Shown piece after piece: positions 8,925-16,860 of a stretch of DNA of 64,000 bases. The position numbers were made by a program, and so were the translations under genes. Under the pieces are notes generated by a model. It saw only the letters and a list, made by a program, of their open reading frames with translations, ran no database searches and had not been told where the DNA came from. This stretch comes from Thiobacillus sp. (GTDB lineage: Bacteria; Pseudomonadota; Gammaproteobacteria; Burkholderiales; Thiobacillaceae), in NCBI GenBank assembly GCA_030692355.1, contig JAUYCF010000083.1:1-64000 (forward strand), given 5' to 3'. The number at the start of each line of letters is the position of its first letter. Within the stretch, counting starts at the first letter, position 1.

Positions 8925-10808
8925 TTACTCGATGGCGGGCAGGCCGCCGATGTAGCCGAAGCCTCCCTGATTCACGCCGTTACCGATCCTGGCCTGGAGC
9001 TGCGCCTTGAGGTCGGCCGGCATGCTGCCGAGCAGGTCGCCCCAGTGCTGGGTGTTGCCCATGATGTAGGCGCCCTTGCCATTGACGTTGTCTAACACCT
9101 GCAGGCCAGTGTTCTCGGCGCCGGACAGCGCGCTCATGATGCGGGTCAGCTTCTTTGTGTCGACGTTGTAGGCCCAGACGTAGTTGTTGACGTGGGTGCC
9201 CGAGTCCTCGCCGATGAAGAGGGTGCGCATCTTCTCGGAGAAGAACACGTTGTCGGCGTTGGCGACCTTGTTCGGGTTGGACGTGTTGCCCAGCGCGTCA
9301 ACCGCGATATCCTCGCCGAGCAGGCCGGCTTCCACATACATTCTGGTCGGCACGTGGTTGGAGTTGATCGCTTCGGCACCGTTGGCCGTCTTCTGGCCGC
9401 CCGCCATGTCCATGGTGTAGGTGCCGCCGGCATTGGTTTTGGCGACCTTGATGTGGTCGACCGGGCCGCTGGCATCGGCCTTCATGCCCTTGTCGATGTA
9501 GGACATGGCGATGTAGGCCTTATTGTCCTTCGCGTTGAAGGCAACGCCCTCCATCTTGTTCCACTCGGTGGTGGCGCCCAGATAGGCGGCGTAGCGGCGG
9601 GTTTCCATGAAGGCAGCGGCCTTTTCCTTGCCCGGCTTGAGCATCAGGCACTCGTCCGCCGTGGATCCGGTGCGGACGCGCGTATAACCGGCATCGCAGG
9701 CACCTCCGACGGGAGCAACGAAATCCCAGATGTCGGCGAAGGTGGTGCCGGCATCGATGATGGCCTTGATCTCGGCGTTGGTGGCATGGCCCAGCTTGAA
9801 CCAGGTCAGATCGGCCGCGCCGGCGCCGGTGGCGGAGGTCTGGTTCCATTTGGCGGCGTACAGGGTGCCGGCGGAGAGGTCTTTCTCCTTGTCGGCGACA
9901 AACATGATGAGGGCGACGTTGGTGCCATCGTCGCCCATCAAGGCGGTCCTGCTGTCGGCCATAACCATGGACATCTCCCAGGTACCGCGGCCCATCGCGT
10001 AATGCTTGACCACGCTGGTGGAGCCATCCTTGTTCACGACAACTTCCGGAATCCAGCCGTAATGGTAGGGGTTGGCGGTCTGGGTATTCTTCCAGTACAG
10101 CTCGGTCATGGCCTTGATGCCGGCGGCGGTAGTGGTAGCGTAGTTGGTGTTCAATGGGTTGAGCTGCAGATCGTAGTCCTCTTCGGAACCCAGGTGGGTG
10201 TTCCACGGCGTTTGCGAGCCGAAGCAGTTGATCCAGGTGCCGTTGACGGAGGAGAAGTCGATCGGACGCTGGGACTTCACGGACAGCGCGCCGTTGTCGG
10301 CCTGATTGATCCCGGTCAGCAGCATGCCGGTGGGCACGCGGCTGTACCAGCCGGCGGTCTTGTCGGCCTCGCTGCCGTCGGACAGCAGCCAGTCGTATTC
10401 CAGGTGGCTGACCAGCCATAGATTGCCATCGACGTTGAGCAGGCTGTTGGCATCCGGAGTTTCGAGAACCACCGGCTGGCCGTAGGGGTCGATCAGAGGC
10501 TGCATTTGGTAGTCATAAGCCTGTCCAGCCGGGTGAGCATTGCCGCCGACCTTGTCGTTGACGCCAAACAGGGTGTGATAGGCCAGGGGAAAGTCCTTGC
10601 TGGTGCCATCGTCGTAGGTCACCACGGCTTTGGCGGTGATGAAGTTCTGCGACATCGTGTCGACGGTATTGGGAGCGGCGGCGGTTTCGACAAATTCGAC
10701 CGAAACGATCCGGGCTTCGTCGTCGTCGCTGTTACACGCGGTCAATGCAAAGGGGGCGGCGAGCCCCAAAGTTGCCAGGACTGCAAGGTTCAAGATTTTC
10801 AGCTTCAT
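8925..10808 (-). CDS. PhoX-like (DUF839) phosphatase lipoprotein
   Basis: A 627-residue protein of the PhoX/DUF839 family, whose characterised members are Ca/Fe-dependent alkaline phosphatases. The family-typical segment WINCFGSQTPWNTHLGSEED and the later MEGVAFNAKDNKAYIAMS are present. The N-terminus is a lipoprotein signal with lipobox LTAC, Cys at residue 25, then NSDDD. This is unlike textbook PhoX, which is Tat-exported and has a twin-arginine signal. Likely outer-membrane or periplasmic anchoring. I see no convincing pho box upstream. Phosphatase activity is inferred from family only. Confidence 0.85.
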   Translation of the reverse strand: MKLKILNLAVLATLGLAAPFALTACNSDDDEARIVSVEFVETAAAPNTVDTMSQNFITAKAVVTYDDGTSKDFPLAYHTLFGVNDKVGGNAHPAGQAYDYQMQPLIDPYGQPVVLETPDANSLLNVDGNLWLVSHLEYDWLLSDGSEADKTAGWYSRVPTGMLLTGINQADNGALSVKSQRPIDFSSVNGTWINCFGSQTPWNTHLGSEEDYDLQLNPLNTNYATTTAAGIKAMTELYWKNTQTANPYHYGWIPEVVVNKDGSTSVVKHYAMGRGTWEMSMVMADSRTALMGDDGTNVALIMFVADKEKDLSAGTLYAAKWNQTSATGAGAADLTWFKLGHATNAEIKAIIDAGTTFADIWDFVAPVGGACDAGYTRVRTGSTADECLMLKPGKEKAAAFMETRRYAAYLGATTEWNKMEGVAFNAKDNKAYIAMSYIDKGMKADASGPVDHIKVAKTNAGGTYTMDMAGGQKTANGAEAINSNHVPTRMYVEAGLLGEDIAVDALGNTSNPNKVANADNVFFSEKMRTLFIGEDSGTHVNNYVWAYNVDTKKLTRIMSALSGAENTGLQVLDNVNGKGAYIMGNTQHWGDLLGSMPADLKAQLQARIGNGVNQGGFGYIGGLPAIE

Positions 10809-11073
10809 GCGAGGCTCCCAATAACGAAATTTGATTAAGGTGTGCTTTGAATTGCCACAAGGCGCAGCAAGCTTGACCTTTTTTCGTTACGGTTTTTTGT
10901 TGGAACTGTGAAACCCGGTGTTTAACGGCATTACCAAACAACCGCCGGCTAACCGCCGGGCTACCCCCGGCATTTCAGTGCATTGAAGGTTTAGCCATTC
11001 GGTGCTTCACGTCCATCCTCAGACTGGATTTCTTCGCTGCGCTCGTAACGGCGCACGAATAATTCAGCGATTT

Positions 11074-13038
11074 CTAAGCGCTCGCCGCTTCCAGCGCCTC
11101 AATCTCCCCCGACAATTCCAGCCACTCCCCCTCTTCAATCGCCAGTTCGTCAATGACATGCTGAAGCTGCTTGCCGGTTTCAGTAATCTCCTCGACGGAA
11201 AGCGTCCCGCCCAAGCGGGCTTCGAACGCCGCCTTTTCCGCTTGTAGCGCAGCCATGCTTTTGTCGAGTTTCTCCAGTTTCTGCTGCAACGACTTGATCT
11301 TGCCCGAGGACACCGGCTTCTTTGCCGAAACCGGCGCAGGTTCCGCCTTGACTACCGGCGCGCTAGCCACCTTGCCGGCCTCCTTCAGGCTTTCGCGCAC
11401 GCGCTTGCCCTCATCCAGCAGATAGCGCTGGTAGTCGTCCAGATCGCCGTCGAACGGCTCCACCCCGCCGCGCGTGACCAGCCAGAATTCGTCGCACACC
11501 GAGCGCAGCAGGGCGCGGTCATGGCTGACCAGCATGAGGGTGCCTTCGAATTCGTTCAAGGCCATCGCCAGCGCTTCGCGGGTGGCGAGGTCGAGGTGGT
11601 TGGTCGGCTCGTCCAGCAGCAAGAGATTCGGTCGCTGCCACACGATCATGCACAGCACCAGCCGCGCTTTTTCGCCGCCGCTCATGGTGCCGACGGCCTG
11701 CTTGACCATGTCGCCGTTGAAATTGAAGGTGCCGAGGAAGTTGCGCAGGTCCTGCTCGCGGCTGCTGAACTGGCCGGCGCCGCCGTTGGCGATGGTGTCA
11801 CGGGCGAGGCGGATCATGTGTTCCAGCGGGGTGTCTTTGGGGCGCAGCACGTCGAGTTCCTGCTGCGCGAAGTAGCCGATGTTGAGGCCGCGCCCCTCGA
11901 TCACTTCGCCCGCGACCACCGGCAAGGTGCGCGCAATCGTCTTCACCAGCGTCGATTTGCCCTGGCCGTTGGCGCCGAGGATGCCGATGCGCTGCCCGGC
12001 GAAGACCGACTTGCTGACATGCTGCACGATCACCGTGGCGGGGGTTCCGGCAGCCGCATCCGCGGGCGGCGGATAGCCGAAGCTGGCGTCGTCGATGGTC
12101 AGCATGGGGTTGGGCAGGTTGAGCGGCTCCTTGAATTCGAAGGTGAAATCCGCGCTCGCCAGCATCGGCGCCAGGCGTTCCATGCGATCCAGCGCCTTGA
12201 CCCGGCTCTGCGCCTGTTTGGCCTTGCTGGCCTTGGCCTTGAAGCGGTTGATGAACTCCTGCAAGTGGGCGATCTTGTCCTGCTGTTTGGCAAACGCCGC
12301 CTGCTGCAGCGCCATCTGCTCGGCGCGCATGTCCTCGAAGGTGCTGTAGTTGCCGCCGTAGCGGGTGAGCTGGCCGTTTTCGATGTGGATGGTGACGTTG
12401 GTCACGGCATCGAGAAACTCGCGGTCGTGACTGATCACCAGCATGGTGCCGGGGTATTTTTTCAGCCAGGCTTCCAGCCACACCAGCGCATCGAGGTCGA
12501 GGTGGTTGGTGGGTTCGTCGAGCAGCAGCAGGTCGGACGGGCACATCAGCGCCCGCGCCAATTGGAGTCTCATCCGCCAGCCGCCGGAAAAGCTGTTGAC
12601 CGGCTGATCCAGCTCGCGCACCTGGAAGCCAAGCCCGAGGATCAGCGACTGCGCGCGCGACTGCGCGTCGTGCGCGCCGGCGTCGTGCAGCGCCATGTAG
12701 GCGTGTGCCATGCGCTCGCCGTCGTCGCTTTCCTCGGCGGCGGTGACCTCGGTCTGCGCCGCGACCAACTGGCTGTCGCCGGCGATGACGAAGTCGGTTG
12801 CGGGCTCGCTCGTTTCCGGCATGTCCTGCGCCACCTGCGCCATGCGCCACTGCGACGGCATGGAAAAGTCGCCCTTGTCTTCGTGCAGGGTGCCGTTGAT
12901 GAGCGCGAACAGACTGGACTTGCCGGCGCCGTTGCGCCCCACCAGGCCGACCCGTTCGCCGGGGTTGATCGAGACCGACGCGTTGTCGAGCAAAACCTTG
13001 GCGCTACGCCGCAGGCTGAGATTCTTGAGGATGATCAT
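11074..13038 (-). CDS. ABC-F family ATPase (YheS-like)
   Basis: A soluble 654-residue protein with two ABC ATPase domains and no membrane segments, hence ABC-F. The first Walker A is GRNGAGKSSLF near residue 35 and its signature is NSFSGGWRMRLQLARAL. The second Walker A is GANGQGKSTLVKT and its signature is GTMSGGEKARLVLC. The inter-domain linker and a charged coiled C-terminal tail (lysine/alanine-rich, then LQQKLEKLDKSMA) resemble E. coli YheS. ABC-F proteins act on ribosomes; the exact role of YheS-type members is unsettled. Start ATG 13038 begins at the family N-terminus. Confidence 0.93.
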   Translation of the reverse strand: MIILKNLSLRRSAKVLLDNASVSINPGERVGLVGRNGAGKSSLFALINGTLHEDKGDFSMPSQWRMAQVAQDMPETSEPATDFVIAGDSQLVAAQTEVTAAEESDDGERMAHAYMALHDAGAHDAQSRAQSLILGLGFQVRELDQPVNSFSGGWRMRLQLARALMCPSDLLLLDEPTNHLDLDALVWLEAWLKKYPGTMLVISHDREFLDAVTNVTIHIENGQLTRYGGNYSTFEDMRAEQMALQQAAFAKQQDKIAHLQEFINRFKAKASKAKQAQSRVKALDRMERLAPMLASADFTFEFKEPLNLPNPMLTIDDASFGYPPPADAAAGTPATVIVQHVSKSVFAGQRIGILGANGQGKSTLVKTIARTLPVVAGEVIEGRGLNIGYFAQQELDVLRPKDTPLEHMIRLARDTIANGGAGQFSSREQDLRNFLGTFNFNGDMVKQAVGTMSGGEKARLVLCMIVWQRPNLLLLDEPTNHLDLATREALAMALNEFEGTLMLVSHDRALLRSVCDEFWLVTRGGVEPFDGDLDDYQRYLLDEGKRVRESLKEAGKVASAPVVKAEPAPVSAKKPVSSGKIKSLQQKLEKLDKSMAALQAEKAAFEARLGGTLSVEEITETGKQLQHVIDELAIEEGEWLELSGEIEALEAASA

Positions 13039-13144
13039 GCGGAAGATGCGGCGCGCAGAACACGCCCCGCTTAAATCGTAAAGCCGGATTTTACCCCGAC
13101 ATGGGTCCCTGCCCGTTCGGAATGTCGACAGTTTGCCGTTTCGA

Positions 13145-13174
13145 CGCCGGTTGACGGTTTTCCGTCAACCGGCG
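13145..13174. promoter_or_regulatory. 13-bp perfect inverted repeat upstream of a sigma-54-like promoter
   Basis: Arms 13145-13157 and 13162-13174 match perfectly around TTTT. No gene ends here: both flanking genes start on either side. A terminator is therefore unlikely. It lies about 87 bp upstream of the -24/-12 element, a distance where an enhancer-binding activator site would fit. Function is inference. Confidence 0.45.
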
Positions 13175-13260
13175 CAAGCGGCCCAACCGGCCCCTTCAAG
13201 ACGGACCTTGCAAGCCTTTGTTTTGTTAATTTATTTTTTCGTCACATTGCCACAGCCCAA

Positions 13261-13277
13261 TTGGCACAGGCATTGCA
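13261..13277 (+). promoter_or_regulatory. sigma-54 (-24/-12) promoter
   Basis: TTGGCACAGGCATTGCA matches the RpoN consensus TGGCAC-N5-TTGCA, with the invariant GG (13263-13264) and GC (13275-13276) separated by exactly 10 bp. Predicted transcription begins near 13288, about 26 bases before the ATG at 13314, with the ribosome site AGGAG at 13303-13307. Confidence 0.8.
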
Positions 13278-13313
13278 AGTATTTAGGCATTCCGCCTCAC
13301 CAAGGAGCGCATC

Positions 13314-13466
13314 ATGAAACTGCAATTCGGTAAAAACCAACTGGTTCTCGAACTCAGCACCTCGCCCTTCGCCTGGTTTCACGGCCAGACCGAGCGCATG
13401 AGCCTCACCAGCCTGTCACTGCTATTCGTGCAATTTTCCCTGTTTGCACGCCAGCCCGCCGCCTGA
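13314..13466 (+). CDS. small protein A of a tandem paralogous pair
   Basis: A 50-residue protein I do not recognise. ATG at 13314 has AGGAG at a 6-base distance and sits just behind a sigma-54-like promoter. There is no signal peptide, and the hydrophobic stretch SLSLLFVQFSLF is short. Residues 10-46 align without gaps to the next small protein at about 17 of 37 identical positions. The shared pattern is LS-S-P, F-G-T-RMS, SL-LLF and a final F and R. That similarity, the promoter and the ribosome site argue that it is real despite its size. Function unknown; a small regulatory or stress peptide is possible. Confidence 0.72.
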   Translation: MKLQFGKNQLVLELSTSPFAWFHGQTERMSLTSLSLLFVQFSLFARQPAA

Positions 13467-13621
13467 TGCAGGTCGGTCGAGCCACCAGCGTGAGCATCCG
13501 CCTGTCCAGTTCGCCGCTGGGATTTTTCAGCGGCAGCACCTACCGCATGTCGATGTTCAGCCTGACGCTGCTGTTCATCGAATTCCGGGTTCTGCGGCGG
13601 AGCACGCCCTACTACCCCTGA
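13466..13621 (+). CDS. small protein B of a tandem paralogous pair
   Basis: A 51-residue protein whose ATG shares one base with the TGA of small protein A (TGATG), so translation is probably coupled. It is homologous to protein A, as seen from SSSPLGFFSGSTYRMS against STSPFAWFHGQTERMS and LTLLFIEF against LSLLFVQF. The N-terminus and the C-terminal tail (RRSTPYYP) differ. No known family is recognised. Its end overlaps by 10 bp the end of the convergent histidine kinase gene. Conservation of the paired motif is the main evidence for coding. Confidence 0.7.
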   Translation: MQVGRATSVSIRLSSSPLGFFSGSTYRMSMFSLTLLFIEFRVLRRSTPYYP

Positions 13622-14919
13622 CCGCCAGGCTGCTGGCGGGGAATTTCCAGCACCGCCTCCAGACCGCCTGCCGCACGGTTCCCGAGCCGCACCTTCCAGC
13701 CGTTTATTTCCGCCAGCTGGCGCACGATCGCCAGCCCCAGCCCGGTTCCGCCCGTAAGCTGTGAGCGCGAGGCCTCCAGCCGGTAAAACGGCCTGAATAC
13801 CTTTTCCAGCTGATCGTCGGGAATCCCGGTGCCGGCATCGCGCACGATCACCCGCGCCAACGCGTCCGAACATTCCAAAGCCAGCTCGATGGGCGTGCCG
13901 CCGCCATAGCGCTGCGCATTCTGGATCAGGTTGGACACAATCCGCCGCACCGCCAGCCGCGCCACCGTGACCTCGCACGGCGCCACGCCCGCCCATGGCA
14001 GGCCCGCATCGGCCGCCACCTCCTCCAGCAATTCCGCAAGATCGAAGCGCACCTTCGTTTCGGCCTGCGTGGTCCGCGCCAGTTCCAGATAACCGGTAAT
14101 CAGCCTGTTCATGTCGGCCAGATCGGCCACCGCGCGATCAATGCGCGCAGGGTCGGGCGCATCGCGCAGCATTTCCAGATTCAACTGCAGGCGCGTCATC
14201 GGGGTGCGCAGGTCGTGCGAGATGCCTGCCAGCAGGGTGGTGCGGTTATCCAGCAGCTCGCGCACTTCGGCCGCCATGATGTTGAAGCGGCGCGCCAGTT
14301 CGGCGAGTTCGGCGGGACCGGTTTCCGGCAAGGGCTCGGGCAGCTCGCCCGCACCCACCTGGCTGGCCGCCTGCGCCGCGCGCGCCAGCGGCACGGTGAT
14401 GCGGCGCACCAGAAACAGGGCGGTCAGCAGGCTGAGAAAGGTGCCCAGCGCAACGACCGCGATCGCGGCCAGCGGCGGCTTGACGGCATAGCGGGCGGGG
14501 AAGAAGCCGACCCGCAGGTCGTGCCCGCCGACCGGGATATCCAGCCACGCCGCCGCGGTTCCCGGCACTCCGCGCAGCACGATGGTTTCACCCACGCGGC
14601 GGCTCAGCGCGGCTTCAATCTGGCTGCGGAACGCAAACCGCGGCGCATTCGCGGTCGCCCCGACATCGACGGTGGTCAGGCGCAGACCGTGACGGCGCGC
14701 CAGTTCGCGCTCGAACGCCGGACGCGTCTCGGGCGGCAGTTCCACCCAGGTCTGCGCCGACAGCACGACCAGGCCGGCCAGGTCGTCGGCCGAGCGCTCC
14801 GCCACCGGGATGATCAGGGTGCGGGTCACCACCCAGAACGCCGCCGCCTGGAACACGACGAAGGCCAGCGCCAGCGTCAGCGCGGTGCGGACGAACAGCG
14901 AGCGGGTGATGGACTTCAT
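13612..14919 (-). CDS. EnvZ-like sensor histidine kinase
   Basis: Membrane histidine kinase of 435 residues. Transmembrane helix 1 is at about 10-32, then a periplasmic domain of some 115 residues, helix 2 at about 148-171, HAMP, and the H-box AGISHDLRTPMTRLQLNLE with phosphorylated His235. N, G1 and G2 boxes follow (LIQNAQRYGGG, RDAGTGIPDDQ, GGTGLGLAI). The organisation matches EnvZ/RstB-type kinases. Start ATG 14919 (MKSITR) is preferred; an in-frame ATG at 14931 lies inside an inverted repeat. The partner regulator is directly upstream, separated by that 103-bp repeat element. The signal sensed is unknown. Confidence 0.93.
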   Translation of the reverse strand: MKSITRSLFVRTALTLALAFVVFQAAAFWVVTRTLIIPVAERSADDLAGLVVLSAQTWVELPPETRPAFERELARRHGLRLTTVDVGATANAPRFAFRSQIEAALSRRVGETIVLRGVPGTAAAWLDIPVGGHDLRVGFFPARYAVKPPLAAIAVVALGTFLSLLTALFLVRRITVPLARAAQAASQVGAGELPEPLPETGPAELAELARRFNIMAAEVRELLDNRTTLLAGISHDLRTPMTRLQLNLEMLRDAPDPARIDRAVADLADMNRLITGYLELARTTQAETKVRFDLAELLEEVAADAGLPWAGVAPCEVTVARLAVRRIVSNLIQNAQRYGGGTPIELALECSDALARVIVRDAGTGIPDDQLEKVFRPFYRLEASRSQLTGGTGLGLAIVRQLAEINGWKVRLGNRAAGGLEAVLEIPRQQPGGQG

Positions 14920-14929
14920 CGCTGGCCCC

Positions 14930-15032
14930 ATTCCATTTCAAAACTGGAAAGATCGCGAAGGCAAGCCGAAGACAGTACCCACTGTACGGCGAGGCGCAGC
15001 CGACAAAGAGATTTCCGGTTTTGAAATGGAAT
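14930..15032. repeat. 103-bp element with 21-bp terminal inverted repeats
   Basis: Arms 14930-14950 and 15012-15032 are complementary over 21 bp with one mismatch (ATTCCATTTCAAAAC then GGAAA). The interior contains a smaller ACAGT-ACCC-ACTGT palindrome. It fills the gap between the response regulator stop and the kinase start and resembles a MITE or REP-type intergenic element. No transposase is present. Confidence 0.7.
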
Positions 15033-15745
15033 CACCCCTTGCCCTGCGGCACGAACAGATAGCCCTGCCCGCGCTGGGTACGGATATAGGCCGGGTTGGC
15101 CGGGTCGACCTCGATTTTCTTGCGCAGGCGATTCACCCGCACGTCGATGCTGCGGTCGAACGGGTCGCGCTCGAAGCCGCGCAGCTGGTCCATCAGCCAG
15201 TCGCGCGACAGCGCGCGGTTGGCATGGGTAACGAAGATTTCCAGCAGTTCGTACTCGCCGCTGGTCAGCGGGATTTCCACACCGCCGCGACTGAGCGTGC
15301 GGGCGTCGAGATTGGCGCTGAACGGACCGAAATTCACCAGCCGGGTGGTTCCGGTCGCCGCCGGCGCGGCCGCCCCGCCGTGCCGGCGCATCACCGCACG
15401 GATGCGCGCCAGCAGCTCGCGCGGATTGAACGGCTTGGGCAGGTAGTCGTCGGCACCGACTTCGAGGCCGATGATGCGGTCGATGTCCTCGCCCTTGGCC
15501 GACAGCATGATGATGGGCGGAAATCCAGGCTGCGCGCGCAGCCGCCGCGCCACCGACAGGCCGTCCTCGCCCGGCATCATCCAGTCGAGCACCAGGAGGT
15601 CGGGCAGCCGGGCGGCGAGCAGCCGATCGAGCGAGGCCGCATCTTCCGCGGTCTCGACCGCATAGCCCTGGCCCGCCAGGTATTCGGCCACCAGTTCGCG
15701 GATGCCGGGGTCGTCGTCGGTTACGTAAATCACGTTTTTTTCCAT
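15032..15745 (-). CDS. OmpR-family response regulator
   Basis: A 237-residue regulator with an N-terminal receiver domain and a C-terminal winged helix. The acidic pocket is DDD at about 10-12, the phospho-acceptor is Asp54 in LLVLDWMMPGEDG, and the conserved lysine lies in YLPKPFNPRE. The output domain contains LTSGEYELLEIFVTHANRALSRD and RSIDVRVNRLRKKIE, typical of OmpR. It is upstream of its kinase on the same strand and divergent from three small exported proteins, which makes them candidate targets. Direct GTTACA repeats lie in the shared promoter region. Confidence 0.95.
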   Translation of the reverse strand: MEKNVIYVTDDDPGIRELVAEYLAGQGYAVETAEDAASLDRLLAARLPDLLVLDWMMPGEDGLSVARRLRAQPGFPPIIMLSAKGEDIDRIIGLEVGADDYLPKPFNPRELLARIRAVMRRHGGAAAPAATGTTRLVNFGPFSANLDARTLSRGGVEIPLTSGEYELLEIFVTHANRALSRDWLMDQLRGFERDPFDRSIDVRVNRLRKKIEVDPANPAYIRTQRGQGYLFVPQGKG

Positions 15746-15788
15746 GCGGCAACTATATCAGCGGCAACCGGGTGCCATTCCCTCCCAG

Positions 15789-15804
15789 GTTACACACTGT
15801 TACA
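15789..15804. promoter_or_regulatory. direct GTTACA repeats, candidate response-regulator box
   Basis: GTTACA occurs at 15789-15794 and again at 15799-15804, one helical turn apart, the arrangement bound by OmpR-family dimers. The segment TACACACTGTTACA fits 10 of the 12 specified positions of the RstA box TACATNTNGTTACA as I remember it. It lies between the divergent regulator and exported-protein genes. Confidence 0.5.
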
Positions 15805-15896
15805 AAATCGCCCTTGCGCGAAACAGTGCACTTACTTTCCTCAACCAGACTGCGAAGCATGGAAGCAAAGCAGCAACCACAGAAATGGAGATCACG

Positions 15897-16187
15897 ATGA
15901 ACACACGACAACTTTGGATTTCCGGGCTGGCCGCACTGGGACTGGCCCTGGCCGCCCCGGTTCAGGCCGCCCCGGACTTGATGGATGGCGCGTTCATCGT
16001 GGCCAAGCGCGACCGCGGCGACGAGGTTCGCCCGGATCGGCGCGATGCCCGCAAGGACGAGCGCAGCGCCTCCAGGCACGAAGCCGGGACCGAGGAGCCG
16101 CGAGGCTACGGCTACGGCTACGAACGGCGCCGCCAGAAACAACCGCAGCCCCCCGAAGAGGGCAGTCGCCCCCGCGACCGCCGCTGA
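15897..16187 (+). CDS. small exported protein, charged and proline-rich
   Basis: A 96-residue protein of no recognised family. It has a clear signal peptide (hydrophobic core about 8-20, cleavage likely after VQAA). The mature part is highly charged, rich in Arg/Asp/Glu, with GYGYGYERRR and a PQPPEE stretch near the end. ATG 15897 is chosen over the in-frame ATG at 15885 because GGAG at 15887-15890 is well placed for it. It is first of three exported proteins divergent from the OmpR-like regulator, so an envelope stress or homeostasis role is plausible but unproven. Confidence 0.7.
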   Translation: MNTRQLWISGLAALGLALAAPVQAAPDLMDGAFIVAKRDRGDEVRPDRRDARKDERSASRHEAGTEEPRGYGYGYERRRQKQPQPPEEGSRPRDRR

Positions 16188-16222
16188 ACCCGACTGACTT
16201 GAAGCAACCAAGGAGAGTAACG

Positions 16223-16807
16223 ATGAAATCACGCACCCTGAACACCACCCTGATTGCCGCACTGCTTGCTGCCAGCGGCGCAGCGCAGGCCGGTCCCGGC
16301 CGTGGCAACGGCGACGGCTTTACCGCCCGCGCCCAGGTTCTGGCCAGCACGCCGGTCTACGAAACGATCAACGAGCCGCGCCGCGAGTGCTGGACCGAAA
16401 CCGTCGGTTATGAGACACAGCGCTATCGGGAGGGCAACAACGCAGGCGGCGCGATTCTCGGCGCCATCGCCGGCGGCCTGATCGGTTCCACCGTCGGCAA
16501 GGGCGACGGCCGGGTCGCCGCCGCCGCAGTCGGTGCCGCCACCGGCGCCGTGGTGGGCGACCGCTGGAACGACGGCGGCACCCGTTACGAATCGCGCCCG
16601 CAGCAGGTGGAACGCTGCCGCGCCCAGGACAACTTCCGCCAGGTGGTCAGCGGCTACGACGTGCGCTACCGCTTCCAGGGCCGCGAATACAGCACCCACT
16701 TGCCCTACGACCCGGGCAGATGGTTGACCCTGAATGTGAGATTTTCCGTGGCCGATGACCAGCGCGGCGAGCGCTGGAACAGCAGCCGCAACAAGTGGAA
16801 CGACTGA
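16223..16807 (+). CDS. glycine-zipper 2TM-domain envelope protein
   Basis: A 194-residue exported protein with a signal peptide ending near AAQA. A glycine-zipper block (GGAILGAIAGGLIGSTVG and AAAAVGAATGAVVGDR, about residues 75-110) follows, as in Rickettsia 17-kDa-antigen/SlyB-like proteins. The N-terminal part contains CWTE and the C-terminal part CRAQDNFRQVVSGYDVRYRFQG, a pairing common in this family. Likely periplasmic or outer-membrane associated. ATG 16223 has AAGGAGAG nearby. It follows the 96-residue exported protein by 35 bp, so the two are probably co-transcribed. Confidence 0.85.
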   Translation: MKSRTLNTTLIAALLAASGAAQAGPGRGNGDGFTARAQVLASTPVYETINEPRRECWTETVGYETQRYREGNNAGGAILGAIAGGLIGSTVGKGDGRVAAAAVGAATGAVVGDRWNDGGTRYESRPQQVERCRAQDNFRQVVSGYDVRYRFQGREYSTHLPYDPGRWLTLNVRFSVADDQRGERWNSSRNKWND

Positions 16808-16860
16808 CGCTCAGCCGAGCGCAAGCATTCCAGACCTGAAACCTGAAAGGAGCAAGCGCC

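Noticed and set aside
10809-11073. Possible pho box upstream of the PhoX-like gene
   Set aside because: Only loose resemblance (CACAG and GTAACG fragments); spacing and repeats of a PhoB site are not met. I see nothing else definite in this 265-bp gap.
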